The notes: a model not told the origin generated them from the letters alone. 64,000 nt of DNA from Adenanthera pavonina (GCA_026686845.1 JAIVEN010000013.1:17256001-17320000); one strand, 5' to 3'; shown: positions 24,501 through 37,900, counted from the first letter of the stretch. Numbers and translations are program-made.

Positions 24501-25600
24501 ATTGTTTATTTCTTCCTCTTTCATTATTTTATATGTAGTAAAATTTTGGGATATTACGCTTACAAGATGTGTAATTCCTTTAGTATTTCCCCATATTAAG
24601 ATTCTATCCAAAAAATTATAGAAAGAAAGATTATAGAATAGAAACTCTTTTTAAGAGTGGATAATACATTGAAGCTCATTCTAATGAAGTGGGTTTAGCT
24701 TTGAATGCTCACATAGAATGATTTTATCCATTGCAGCAGCATTTTGGCATATAACTCACTTAATTCATTACCCATAAATTCAAATGAAGTTTTATTTATA
24801 GATTTATAGCTTAATTTATCGTTAGACACAAAATCTATCAGTTTGACACAAGTTCTAGCCATTAGTCTATAAAAGGAGCTATTCAACAACTGCATTAAAT
24901 GCGTATGACATACCAAAGTTTGAATTTTCTGGCTTAATAGATGAATTTTGCAGAGTTAGCATAGCTATGTGTTTATGTTGAACTTCAAAATTCGTTTGTT
25001 ACAAAGCGACATTCAAATTTTGAGTTTGCAAAAGATGCCCCATGTTAGTTTATGTGAATTTTCATATTAAAAGTGTGTCTGTTAGGTTTGAACATTTGAT
25101 TCGAGTTTTCATATTTCACTTCGAAATTTGAATTTCAAAGACCAAAATTTGTCTATCAAAGCCATGTTCAACATGGCACAAAAATTCTCACTTCGAAGTT
25201 CGCATTTTGAAGTTCAAAGTTTGTCTGTCAAAAGTTGTGACTTTGAACTTACTTTGAACTCTACTAATAGTCGAATTTTAACTAAACTTCATGTGAATTT
25301 TATACACTTTCACTAACTTTATTTAACCTGAAATCTAAATTTTAGAACCAAAATTCATTTATGAGAGATAAGACCTTTGTAACTTCGAACTTCAATAAGC
25401 AAAGTTCGAATTTTGCACAAAATAAACATGAGTCAAATAGCAAAATTCGTTTGTTAGCCAATATACTTCAACTTTAACACACTAATATCAGTTTTGCTTA
25501 ATCTAACTCATTTGAGACATATGGTAATAAGATTAAGTAAATTTTAAAAATTAAACCACCTCAAGATCTAGGTGAAAACAAAATATACCTAATACTTAAT
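21520..25600 (-). mobile_element. Copia LTR (LTR-C), minus strand, split by LTR-B
   Basis: The outer parts are 21,520-21,848 and 24,559 to about 25,600. The first starts TGTCAGATTGG and carries the GGCCTACGTCCAGTGC and GCCACCTCTTGAG blocks. The second starts with ACAAGATGTGTAATTCC and continues through the AAATTCGAATTT-type modules to a segment (25,505-25,595) that matches the long LTR-C copy at 31,541 around its position 31,960-32,060. The remaining U3 end is not visible, so the copy is truncated. CG sites are mostly decayed. Confidence 0.75.
21849..24558 (-). mobile_element. LTR-B, solo, minus strand
   Basis: Plus-strand ends are TATAACACC and GGGATATTACG, both one base off the family ends. 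Flanks CTTGC and CTTAC form a 4/5 target duplication. Length is 2,710 bp. It has the hairpin at 22,593-22,609, the CCATATACCATTGGACTTCTC block near 24,178 and the TTTCAGGTCATTAGG tail. It contains no coding sequence. Confidence 0.85.
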
Positions 25601-25609
25601 CTAACTCAC

Positions 25610-26674
25610 ATAACTACCTTGAGTTAATTTGGTAATTATCCCTTAAAAAAATTAGATCAATTCCTCCCCTATCCTTTGTAGCTACAGCACACCATGTTAA
25701 GGGTATTTTGTCCGAAAATTGCTCCTTAATTTTTAATAGTTCAAAATAACCCTAACGGATAAATTTTACTCGCATTGATTAACTATTTTTGTTGTAATTG
25801 TCACTTAATTGATACAGAATTTTTTTAAATTAGATTTTAAACTAAACCCGTTATCTTATCCCAAAATATATTTGGGTGAGGTCCACACACTGTTTCTGCC
25901 TTCATACTACATTTTGTGGGGCAGATAATTCTTTTTTCAGTATAATATTTATTTTTCAACTTTCAAATCGAATTATAAATTCATATAGACTCAATTAGCC
26001 TATAAGCAGTATTCCATTAAGTCTGACTCGTGATTAGCTTCATTTTGATTGAAATTTTAAAAATTATAGAATTACCCTTAACCCAAGCAAAATTATAATT
26101 TTTATTTGGGTCTTTCTTGTAATTTGTCCCAAGGACTTATATGCAACTAATTCTTCTCTTTTAAGGATTGAATTGCAAATAATTCTTTTCCCTTGGGGTT
26201 AAAATGCAATTTTCATGTTTTATTTTCTAACTAGAAAATGACCTTTTTCCTAAGCAAGGTCAAAAATGTAAATATCGATTCTTCCGAGTACTTCATCATA
26301 ATTTCCCTAAAGATCAATTTTTTAATAATTCTTTTCATTATACTTTCAAGTTGGTCTATCTTTCAACCTCGACATCCTGTCTATGCAATACTAATACCAT
26401 TGCACTGAATTTGAGACGTGCTTCCATTTAACTGGTATATTACATAATTCCTAGTTCATGAATTAATTCTTGCTAAGAATCTTATTTGCATTTTATCCCA
26501 ATTAAGGTCTAAACATAATTTCTTTTAAGGACCATATGGGAAATTAATTCCAATTAGGGACCAGGCCGGTAAATTTGCCATGTTATGTCTTTTCTATCTT
26601 TTCATACATCTCATATCACATTCACATATCTCTATACATATAATGGTATTCTTCATGCAATTTGGGATATTACA
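25610..26674 (-). mobile_element. LTR-B fragment adjoining an internal domain (3' LTR, U3 part)
   Basis: The plus-strand end is GGGATATTACA, immediately followed by TTTCTTCCCCCTT, which on the minus strand is a polypurine tract next to TGTAATATCCC. So this is the 5' edge (U3) of a 3' LTR. It matches the first kilobase of the sense copy at 45,210. The left border is set by the truncated LTR-C and is approximate. Confidence 0.7.
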
Positions 26675-26692
26675 TTTCTTCCCCCTTAATAA
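26675..26692 (-). other. Polypurine tract of the LTR-B element
   Basis: The minus strand reads ATTAAGGGGGAAGAAA directly before the LTR start TGTAATATCCC. Upstream of it the bases encode a DKILLRG-like phrase, similar to the end of gypsy pol and to the end of the chromovirus at 58,870-58,902 (DKIFIKRGE). This is the primer for plus-strand synthesis in LTR elements and places LTR-B in a gypsy-type element. Confidence 0.65.
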
Positions 26693-26930
26693 AATTTTGT
26701 CATTAAAATTTTGCTAAACATTTACATATCTTTCTCTCATTCTTGTCATTTCCCAATTTTCAGAATATATCTTACCAAAGAAATAATGTCTTTCTTACTT
26801 GCATGACTTAATAATTAATACTTCACTTAGGTATCATTAATTCAGTCATAACTTCCGAAAGGTTTGACTATTACTTTTCATTTTGGGAAAATGCCAAGGA
26901 CATTGTGTATCTGTCCTGTTTTATGGGTAT

Positions 26931-27354
26931 TGGAAGTTTTCACATAATATTCTCATTCTTACTTTCTTGACTTCCTCATTTGATCTATACTTTAGTCTTT
27001 TTATTGGCACATGACCTCATTCTTTTCTTTCCATAATCTTTGTTTGACTACTTACATGAATAGTCATTCTGCTGAGGCATAAGCTTATCTCATTAGTTTT
27101 GCCTAGATGACACTTACAAGTTCATCTCAACCTTTTCTTCATTGGAAGTTTTCACATAATATTCTCATTCATACTTTCTTGACTTCCTCATTTGATCTAT
27201 ACTTTAGTCTTTTTATTGGCACATGACCTCATTCTTTTCTTTCCATAATCTTTGTTTGACTACTTACATGAATAGTCATTCTGCTGAGGCATAAGCTTAT
27301 CTCATTAGTTTTGCCTAGATGACACTTACAAGTTCATCTCAACCTTTTCTTCAT
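26931..27354. repeat. 212-bp tandem duplication, two copies
   Basis: Copy 1 is 26,931-27,142 and copy 2 is 27,143-27,354. Both begin TGGAAGTTTTCACATAAT and I see one difference between them (CTTAC against CATAC). Such near identity in an otherwise heavily decayed element means that the duplication is recent or is an assembly effect. Confidence 0.9.
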
Positions 27355-28140
27355 TTTGCTTTCTATACTTCAAGTCTAGCTTCTCTTATCTCATAGTCAC
27401 TTGTGGCTACTGTGATTTTTAGCATCTTTATGTTAGTACTATTATAGTAGCTTATACTAATCACTTAAGAGTGTTAATTACCACTGCTATAAGTGGGAAC
27501 ACATTTTCATAAAATTTATCATTTAAAACATAGGTTACTACCTCATCTCAACCCTACTACATTACTTATACCCTGATCCATACATACTTTTCATTGTAAT
27601 AGACCCCCAAGCCATCATTGGATTGGGAACATTAATATAAGGGAGGAGGTTTAGCCTCATTAGTTTATAAAAATTCATTTCATAATTATTTTCCCACCAA
27701 ATTTTCTTTCTAACTAAGTGGTAAGACAATTCGAGAGAAATTTTCGTAACATCTTGCTAAACTCATAAAAATTTTTATTTCATTCTGGGGTTTGGTCTCT
27801 TCCTTATCATAACTTTGCTTCTTTTGTCAAGATCTACTGCAACCCTATGGGAGACTTTGTGACCTACTAACCCTACTTTGTGAGTCTACTAATCTTTTCT
27901 AGGTTTAGCAAGTGATTTCTTTTTTCCACAATACCTTAAAAGTCCTTAGTTTTCGTTCATGCTCTCTAGAGATTTGGAGTACTTTAAACATTATCATCAT
28001 TTTCATTATCATCATCTGAGACCATCACAAACTATTTATTTTTCTATTCATGTAATAACAAGTGCCTTGGTAAGACTTATAGTGCCCACATCTAACTATT
28101 GTACATCTTAACTTTTATACTTCTTACATGTCTATTGCTT

Positions 28141-28225
28141 CCTAGTAGGTCACCCATCCTGATATTCTCCCTTACTTGAGCATGCTTAATCGTATGATGC
28201 TGAGGGATTCTCCTACATCCATGCC
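28141..28225 (-). pseudogene. 5S rRNA-like segment
   Basis: The minus strand contains GGATGGGTGACC (28,148-28,159), identical to box C of the 5S rRNA internal promoter, followed by TACTAGGAAG where 5S has TCCTGGGAAG. Upstream, CGATTAAGCATGCTC (28,178-28,192) resembles the box A region of plant 5S rRNA (AGTTAAGCGTGCTTG), and the spacing between the two fits. Outside this stretch the similarity stops, so it is not a full 120-base gene. 5S-derived promoters are known from Cassandra TRIM LTRs; this could be such a remnant or an independent capture. Confidence 0.6.
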
Positions 28226-29652
28226 ACTATTAGACTTAAAGAATGCAGTAATAGGCTTCTTCTAAGCCATAACTAATCAGTAGGACCACTGAATAACTTA
28301 CTTCTTTATTTTTAGGGCACTTAATCCCTATTATATTCTTCCTTTATCATCTAGTATTACGTCATATAATGATGTTTCATTGTCATTTTCACTTTCATTC
28401 ATTGCTTATACTTGAAAGGCTTCTTTAATCTTCACTTGAGCTTTTGCTAGCCCATAGGTTTAATTTACCACCATGCCTTTGCATATAAACGTACCTTTGA
28501 ACCTTATACTTTGCTTATCACACCATAGCCTTTATTCTCACAATTTGTCTAATCTTATATTTAGCCTTTTTAGTTATTTTGCCAAGGTGAATTAGTAGTC
28601 TGGCAATTTAAGGAAAACTTCTCAACCCTTTAAAAGTCTCTTGCTAGCTTAAGTAGGATCCAGCCCTCGGCCTCTGACTATCATTAAGTTTATCTTATTT
28701 AAGCATCAACCCAAAAGCCACCTTCCTTTGCTTGGCCTCAGCTACTTTCATCTTATTGAGGATTTCATCTCTTTGCTCAATTGGGATTCTCACCTTGGTA
28801 GCCTTTGGAGGGTTTCATTTGTTGTGAGGTGTTTTGGCCAAGAATTTACTTTTATACCTAGATTTCATACTAAGCTCAATAATTAACTATGTCAAGATTT
28901 CATAGTTCCTTAATTGCCTGCCCCTACTTAAATACGTTAGGCTTATAATTTGTACCTTAGACCTCATAGATACATTACTAACTTCCTTTACAAGATAATG
29001 AACTTTTATTTAACTTTCTTCTTTTGATCATAAGTCAAGTTTCCTGTTCGTCTTAACATTCTTTTTCAAACGTTTCTTTGATTGAGTAGTCAATATGATG
29101 TTTAACTTACTCTTAATACATGGAAACACTTTTAGGGGTAGACAACTCAAAATCTTATTCTTACAATCTGGGAGGAGATTACTTACAAAAACAAGTTCAT
29201 GTTTACCATAGTGCTTTGATGTTTATTTAGATTGGCCTTGCCTTTATTGAAAACATTCACACATAAATCTTATAATAATAACCTCCAGACCCAATCTCTT
29301 AGCACCATTGTAAAAGAATAGCTTGCACCTACATCATATCTCAAATAAGATCAGGTGACTTACAGCCTCTTACTGGGATAGTACAAAGACTCCTCCTGTG
29401 TTGTGATGTGGGATTAGCCATCTCGATAGTATTGTTACAAGTTTAACGTCTCGACTTTCTATACTTAGAGCACCATTTCATCTTGTTAATCATGACTCTT
29501 CCTCTGTATTTTTTGCTTTACTTCTTAAATCCCCTATTTTTCCAAAATTTACTCACTCCTATTCTTACTTACTTTTTCTTCCTCCATAATTTCCTTTTTA
29601 TTGTTGTTAGTCGGAGTGTCGCGACCAACCTTTAATGTTCTAACATGGAAAC

Positions 29653-32600
29653 TGTAACACCTCTATTTACAATCATCTCCCATGTATTAGGCCTCATTAG
29701 AGACCAATTATATTTAATTAAAAGCTTGAATCACATAAATGTTATAATAAAATTTTTCCAAATTTTGGGTACTATTCATTTAATCAAATTTCTTTTTCCC
29801 AACTGAATGTCACAAAATCATAACTAATTCAATAAAAATCATATGAAAGTGATTCAAGTCTCTATGGATGTATTAAAACATTATCTACATGGGAAAAATA
29901 TCGATCAGAGAAATTACTTGGTCAATGTTCACAGTAAATTTTGTGAATCTCTACTGTTCATATGATCAATTTCAGAAATTCCCTTTTTCTAGGCTAACTT
30001 TGAAAATTCACTATAAATCTTAAACTTATCCAAATTGAGTGATCTTTGGACCATATGAAATCTCTTTCTGTCTAGTTTTGAATAATATATAACATTTACA
30101 CTTTATACATAAGAAAGACTACACTGTAGCATGATCATTCAGTAGTAGTCAGAATGACCATTTGTATCATAATACTTACAATACAAAAATTGTAAGATAT
30201 TCACATGACCATATTTCATCTTCATATCATGCCATACATTAGCTAGGACTTAAAGGAACATAAAAACTTGGAGAAACATATTTATCATCACATTTACAAA
30301 TTTATACAAAAGCTCGAAATCCATGGCCAATGCTAGCTTTATCAATTTAAATACCAAATACTTTCTCCTTTCCCTTCTCTTCCTTGGAGGTCTTGTCATT
30401 GTTGCTACCTAATCATGGTTAATATGTGAGAGGGTGAGATTTAAAGAATCTCAGTAGATAAATCCCAAACATGCCATCTTATCATCACATTGAGCATGAA
30501 AACATTAAGTAAACATAGTTTATCACATAGGCACATTGGAAACATATACATTTTATTAAAATTTTGGCAAAGTTTCATTTTATAAAATAGACATCCCGGG
30601 GCTCTAAACCCCTCATAAAACTCAGCCAACAACATATAAATATCATAAATCAACATTTCATACATATGCCATAGTGTCAAATATCAAAGGAACAATAATG
30701 ACAATGTGATGTTAGTAAAAAGGATTATCTACCTCATAATACTTCCTTGCTTCCCACACTTTGTCCAGCACTTCTTGAACCTTCTAACACTTCTCCAAGC
30801 TTTCTTAGGCTTCCTCAAACCTAAATATATCATCAAACAATTACTCAAACTAATGGTTCCATGACTTTCTTCAAAAAGTGTTCATGAAACCCTAATTCTT
30901 CAAAATTTCACCAAAAATTCATTCCTAACTCAAAAATGATGAATTATACCTCTATTCCATATAATTTTTCAATAGAAATCCAAATATGGCCTCAGAATTA
31001 CCAAATTCCATCTCTAGGTATGGTACTGTTCATTCCAAATTAAGCCTCAAAACCTAAAAATTTCACTTTCTTAATCTTAAGCTTTTGCATGAAATCATCA
31101 CTTGTTCCTAAGGTTTTGGACCATGGGGAACCCATTTTTGAGGTCCAATTTATGAAATTCCAACACTAAGTGTGAACAGTAGCTCATCCAAAATTAGGTA
31201 AATTCAAGAAAAATTGTTATACTTTGTTATACAACAAACTACTTGCATATTCAAGCTTTAAATGAGTATTCTAGCATTTCCCCTAAATTTGATGGTTGGA
31301 AAACTCATTTTCTTTCTAAATAAAGATTTGAACGAAACCCTAAGAGAATGGAGAATGATTTCTAATCCATGAACCATGCATCAACCCTTACAACTAACAA
31401 GCTTGAAGTAGAGAAGCAACTTACCAATTGAGCTTTCAATTTTTGCCTTGAGTTTTCTCTTCTCCTTTCTCTACATTTTTCTTCCTCTGTTTTGGCTACT
31501 GAGTGCTCGTGAAAGCGTAGAAGAAAGAGGGTGATTAAGTTATAAGGCTTAGTACAACATAAGTTTTGATGATAACAAATATAGAGTAATAAGAAACAAA
31601 TGCATCATATGTATCTGACTTATATAATGTTCCTTAAAGAAGTAAAATGTGCGTCAGCATGTATTTAATTATGGTTATAATGTAGATATTTTGCTATGTG
31701 CAAATATATCCACTATACTTTTATAATGAATAGCATAAGTTGGATATATAAACTAGACTAACTACTTGATTTGTAAGTGTAATATATTAAATGTAGGTTG
31801 GTCCAAGTAAGAAGAGTGAGCATTGAAATACAAAAATGGAAATCAATATCATGCCTCACTCAAGAAAGAAGAAAAGAAATGATGCTCCAAAAATGAAAGA
31901 TCAGAAGGGAGCATGCCAAGAAGGAAATGATCAAGTGGAAGTGGAACTTAATATTTGAAGACCTAATCACTAGGTATATTTTGCTTTCACTTAAGTCTTG
32001 AGGTGGGATTAATCTTTGAAAATTACTTAATCTTGTTACCATATATTTTAAATGAGTTAGATTAAGTAAATCTGTTGTTAGTATATGTTAGATTTGAAAA
32101 ACTTTGACTGACAGATGAATTTTGAGAAGTTAAACTTCATATACTTTGTGAAAATCTGAACTTTGTTGACTGAAATTTGAAGTTCCAGAGATATCACATC
32201 TGATAGATGAATTTCAGGTGTTGAAATTCGAATTTTGAGTCAAGCATAGTTAGTAAAATGTACAAAATTCATCTGAAGTCATGACAAAATTTGTCTGATA
32301 ATTAAAGCACTAAAAGGGTTTAAAAACATTCCCTCTGATGGACAAATTTTGGATTTAAAAATGTAAACTTTAGAATAAAACTCAATGATTTACAATTGCA
32401 TTTGATTAACTCAAGAAGTTTTGGGTATCAAAGTAACATATCCTTACTTTTAAACATAGTGAAATCTAATTTCCAAGAATCTAAAGTTTGACCTTTGATT
32501 AGTATTTTTAATATATCTCTCAAAATATATATGGGTTTGATGTAAAACTTATTTCATATGAAACGTGACTTAATAAGCTTTTCAAAGAAGGTTATTTCAC

Positions 32601-34991
32601 TCAAAATAAAGTTTATATGAAAAAGCTATGGTCATTTAAATTTGAGTAGTGAGATATGGACTTTCAGTTTTAACCTCCTATCATTTTTTTGATCATATCT
32701 CATAGAATACATTTGTTTTTGAAGTGAAAACTATTGCATTTGAAAGTAAACATCGAGAGCTTTCCAACCATAGGTCATATGCTTAATTTGGAGTTAAAAT
32801 GAGAGTTATAGCTTCTGAAAAATTGTCTACAGTGTAAAGTTCGAAGTTATAGAGGTTCCGCCTCCTATAGACGAATTTCGGGCCTCCAAAATTTGAATTT
32901 CGAAGAGAACTTTTGTGTCATGTTGAGCTTACCACTGATAGACAAATTTTGGCTTCTGAAATTCAAACTTCAGGTCTAACAGATGAATTTTGGCTTTCAA
33001 AATTTGAATTTTGAAACACCAGAATGTGAAAAAACTTCTAGAAAAGCCAACAGACGAATTTTCACATCTAAAATTCGAACTTCAAGTATAACAGAAGAAT
33101 TTCGGCTTTGAAAATTTGAATTTCAAATCTCCAGAACATGGAAATACTTTTGGAACAGCCAACAGACAAATTTCCACATCTAAAATTCAAATTTCGAAAG
33201 GAAGAGCTTGTGCCATTTTGAGTTGCTCATTGACAGATGAATTTTGGGCACCAAAATTTGAACTTCGAAGGCACTGTAGCAATATGGAATAACTATTCAC
33301 ACTTACTAGAAGTACTTTAAACTTGAAAATTCATATGTTCCAACATAGAAACATTTTCCAAAGATGAAAATTCGAATTTTGCTTTAGAACAGACGAACTT
33401 TGAAGTTCAACGTTAAAGTCTTTAACTTTCGGTCTCTACAAAATTCATCTGTTGACACCCAAAATTTGAATTTGAGAGTGTCAGCACATTAAATGTGGTT
33501 GGTGAATGGCTAGTTTTATAGAGTAACCGTTGGGTAACGTCTCTAACGGCTAGATCTTGTGTCTAACGCCTAGTTACACCACAAATCTATAAATAGAACA
33601 TTATTTGAACTTATAGGTAACAATCTTAAAAGAGTTTATGTGAAAATGCTGCAACAATTTGTAAATTCTTTCTATCTCAGCATTATTTGAAAAACCCACC
33701 TTAATAGAGTGAGCCTTCAATGTATTATCTACTCTTCAAGAGAGTTTTCATTCTGTAAAAATATTTCTTTGTACATATTCTGGGTAGAATCTTAGTGTGG
33801 GGAAACACTAAAGGATTTACACATCTTGTACGGGTGTGAGGAGAGTGGATTCACGAGTACCTATTGAAACTTGTGGGATGTACTGAGGCTTCACAGGTGC
33901 CCAGATCAAACCTGTGGGATATAGTGAAAAATTTCAAGTGGTGGCTTGGGGACTGGATGTAGGTTAAGTGGTTGGGCTGAACCAGTATAAATTATTTTGT
34001 ATTGTTCTTCATTTTCTCTATTCAGTTGCTGCACACAACTCTCTCTATTTATCCCTGTTTTACTGCACTCTTAGTGAAATTATGTTGTGATCCAAAAAGA
34101 GCGAACATCTTGCATCACCCAATTCACCCCCCTCTTAGGTGACCAGCCAACCTAACATAAGGGACTTCATTATTTAGCTTAATCATGATTGACTCTTTAA
34201 TTAATTAAGCTTAGGTTACTTTTTAGTCAAAATTTCAACTCCTTCTTGAGGAAGTTTTGGGGAAAAAATTGGCTGCCCAAGCTGCCCAATTCTGACAAGA
34301 ATAAGTGATGTTTAAGTGTCCAAAATTGGTTAATTTTTCCTAGTCCAAATATATCTTGAACCGGGTAATTTTTAATTATACCGATAAAACTGTTTTTTTA
34401 TCGTAATTTAGCATTTTTGGGCTACAGGACTATTCTAATTTCATTTTTATATTTTTGTAGTTATCCTGTGCCAAATAATATCTATGTATGGCCCATTTAC
34501 TATCCCGGTTGCCTTTTAATCATCAGTGGGGCCCATAATTTACTCTATCGGTTTATTGTTACTTTTAGACACTCGACACTAATTATTTCTTTATTCTTGA
34601 ACATTAACTCTCAGTGCCATATACCATTAGACTTCTCTCGTCGAGGGCTTCATTCTGACAATAATTTTGCATATTTACAAAATTTCCCTTAACTCGGGAA
34701 AGTATAATTTTTTAAACTTTCGAGTCATTAGCTGTAATTTTTTCCAAAGGCTTTTTAACTTCTTTCTTAGGTGGATTTGATATATTTTGGAATGTAGATG
34801 TCATTTTTAAATATTTAGGGGTATAAATGAAATTTTTTATTTTTTTATCTGACTGGAAAAAATGACATCTTTACCATTTTTTACGTAAAATGGTGTATGT
34901 TCGTTTTCGTGAATTTCTTATATATTTCATATTATCGTTTATTTCTTTCTTTTTCATTACTTTATATCCAGTAAAGTTTTGGGATGTTACA
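29653..34991 (-). mobile_element. LTR-B, minus strand, split by a copia LTR
   Basis: The plus-strand ends are TGTAACACC and GGGATGTTACA. Flanks GAAAC (29,648-29,652) and AAAAC (34,992-34,996) form a 4/5 duplication, which suggests a solo LTR. The alternative is that it is the 5' LTR of the internal domain to its left, but I see no clear primer-binding site next to 29,652. Net length without the inserted LTR-C is about 2.7 kb. It contains the hairpin at 30,436-30,452. Confidence 0.75.
31541..34157 (+). mobile_element. Copia LTR (LTR-C), long subtype, sense strand
   Basis: It starts TATAAGGCTTAG (decayed TGTTAGG) and ends CCAACCTAACA. Flanks TAAGT and TAAGG are a 4/5 duplication. At 2,617 bp it is longer than the 1,860-bp copies because of an extended U3 of about 700 bp, which is shared with the copy at 62,427. 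TATAAATA lies at 33,588-33,595, with AACCGTTGG and TCTAACGG sites just upstream. The hairpin modules between 32,100 and 33,480 have lost most CG dinucleotides. Confidence 0.85.
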
Positions 34992-37900
34992 AAAACTAAA
35001 ACAAATTAAAGTCACCACCAAAATTTTTAAAAAAGAAATTTTGGAAAACCTTTTGAAAAAAAATGTGGTTTACAAAACAAAAAAGGTTTGGAAGTCAATT
35101 GTGTTATAAGAAAGGTGTTAGGCACCTCTTAACACCCATTCATAAAAATGGTTACCTTAAATTGATTATATAAAATTAATATGGTCTTAAATTTATTTTA
35201 ATTACATTTATAAAACACAAATAAAAAAATCAATTAAGTAATAAAAATAGATTTATTTACAAAGACGAACTTGACATAAAATAAGAGTTTAGGGGCTACG
35301 TACCCTTTTATAGGTATCATAATCCACATAATTCAAATGTAAAAATTCATGTAAGTGGTTTTGTTTTTTTAAGAAAAATTATATATATTTTTAATAAAAT
35401 AATTTTTAACGACTTCTTTCATAATTTTTGAAAATCGAATTATACATATCATATATATATACAAAAACTATTTCGCTATTTATTTATTACTTTTTAATAA
35501 ATCTCATATGTTCACTAATTGGTTTATATATCTATAGAAACTCTAAAAACCTCACATAAAATAACTTAAAAAATTTATTATACAATTATATTTAAAGAAA
35601 TTTTTTATTTAAAATAGATGTGAAAATTTATCAAATTTGAGAAAATCTTCATTATTTTGATTTCAAAAATATTTTCCAAAATGAAAACACATAATTTGAT
35701 TAGTATACTAGTGAAGGCACATCATAATACGTAGTAAATTTATTAATCTAAATATATATGGAGGTTTTAAAAACCCCACTGGGCAAAAATTTAAAAATAT
35801 TTATATTTAATGAGAAAATATCACATTATCATAATTACACGAGGGAATAAGAATAATATAAGTAATCACCTAACTATCATCATAATAAGGCACATAAAAA
35901 TTACTTTCTTTAAAACTATATATGCCTTCTACCACAATTTTGGAGGATAGATATTTCAATCGAATTCAATGGTCTTGAAAGAGAAGATGTAATCATTAAA
36001 TATTACAATCTCCATAATTCTTATAATAAGCTAAGCTCAAGGAAGAGAAGCAAAATATTATTTTTGTACCAAGATTAAATAAATCCCAAAAAAATAATAA
36101 TAATTAAAAAAATGAAAACCTTCAAAGATGAAACCAAGGGTACTACCACGCATTCTTGATAAGCCACCTTTAGTCAAAGCTAGTCTTGATGTATGAAATC
36201 ACTTACAAGGGCGTGAGCAACTTATAGGCCTCTTTTGGAAGGATATATTTTTTTTAAATAATAATAATAATAATAAGTTAAACAATTATGCCTTCTGGCA
36301 CTTTATTACAAGAAAATAATTTTATTGGCAATGTATAGTTTGCAGAACCAAAGTAACAAAAGAAGGACCTCACCAAGAAATAAAATCACAAAGAGATGAG
36401 TTCGTTTACCACAAATAGGATATACCTCCATCTCGCTTAAAGATATTCAATGGCACAAGCAATTTTGTCTCGAGGATCTCACCAAATATCATACTTTAGG
36501 ATCCATGGAAACATAAATGAGAAAATAAGAAAACAAAATAAAATATATATATCATAAGCACACCTCCACCTATTATGTGTTATCCATTGGTATGAATAAT
36601 TTATCACATGGACCTCTTAAATCATCAAATTTGATATCCAAGGAAACAAAGGTAAGGAGAGAAGAAGATAAAATAAAACATACACGTCACAAGCACACCT
36701 CCACCTATTGTGAGGTGTTCATTAGTGTGAATAATTTATCCCATGGGCCTCTCAAAATATCAAATTTGGGATCATTGGAAACAAAGGTAAGGAGATAAGA
36801 ACATAATGGATCATATTCTAAAGAGGTTATTCCCATTAGGAAACCCCAACTATGTAATGAGAAAGAATTCAAGAGAAGAAAAAAAATTTCCTACCTTACT
36901 TAAGCCTTCTCATAAAAACCAACACCTACTCTCAACTGTTATTTCACTCTCAAAACCCCCACGTACTCTCTCTCTTTCTCTTAATCTTTTCTTCTTTCTT
37001 TGATTCTTGATCCCTCTCAATCAATTTCTCATCCCCTCTCCCTCTCTCAATCTCTTATTCTTTCTTTGATTCTCACTAATGATCCCTCTCTTCTCATCTT
37101 ACCTCTATTTACAATGTCAAGGAGAAATCATTCAATTAATGCTTCAAAATCATAAATATCCCTTTTTATTATTTTTTCTTTGATATTTATATTAAGATTG
37201 ATTGATTTGCTTTCTTTTTCTCATTATTACCTTGATATCAAATCTCAATCATTTATTTTTCTTTTCCTTTTTTATTTTTATGAAAAATCTTAAAAAGGAG
37301 AAAATTATAACTCTTCAAGATAGGACAATCTTTCAGAGATATCATTATTTTTTATTATCTTATCTTATGAAAATGCTCCTTTTTTTTCTTTTCATTTTTA
37401 TTAAAAAATTATTATTTATTATTTTTTTAGGGGGACATAGACAAAATATGGTGTTCATAGTTGCCCCTCTTTACTTGTTTCTTAAGTGAGATAGAGAAAA
37501 TATGTGGATTTTGAAGTTCTCGCATAAGGAACAATTAAAGATAAAAACACGTATTTTGTCTGTCCATGCAATGCAAATATGACACTAGACTCCACTAGAC
37601 TTAGCCCTAGTTTGAATTTAAGGTTACCATGCTTGCAATACAATAAGGTGACTAGATTGTCTCCTACCCTAACTAAGTTACTATGAACAACCTATATGCT
37701 TGCCAGTTTTGTCCATTCAATTTTTTTTTTAAGAAAAAAAAAAAGAGCCACTTGAGGTATCACTTTGTTCCTTTTTCACCATATGGATGTTTGCCACTAA
37801 AGCAAAGAGAGAATCATTTGAGATTTGGCATCGAGCTATTTTGTCATACACTGTGGCACATGTGAGTACCCAGTATATGGTGAATGAAAATAGCTAACTA

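Larger units (their letters stand above)
26693..29652 (-). mobile_element. Decayed internal domain of the LTR-B element
   Basis: This stretch of about 3 kb lies inside the polypurine tract. No RT, integrase or protease motif is readable on either strand. The most coding-like bit is on the minus strand near 28,700-28,800 (KMKVAEAKQRKVAFGLMLK), which I do not recognise. It contains a 212-bp tandem duplication and a 5S-rRNA-like segment. A large LTR plus a non-coding internal domain resembles LARD-type non-autonomous elements; extreme decay of a gypsy pol is the alternative. Confidence 0.45.

Noticed and set aside
21849..24558. LTR-B as a DNA transposon with TGTAAC inverted ends
   Set aside because: The 5-bp duplications would allow it, but a polypurine tract next to the end at 26,675 and the lack of longer inverted repeats fit an LTR better.
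28141..28225. Functional 5S rRNA gene
   Set aside because: Only about 70 bases resemble 5S rRNA and several positions differ; no full-length gene or terminator is present.
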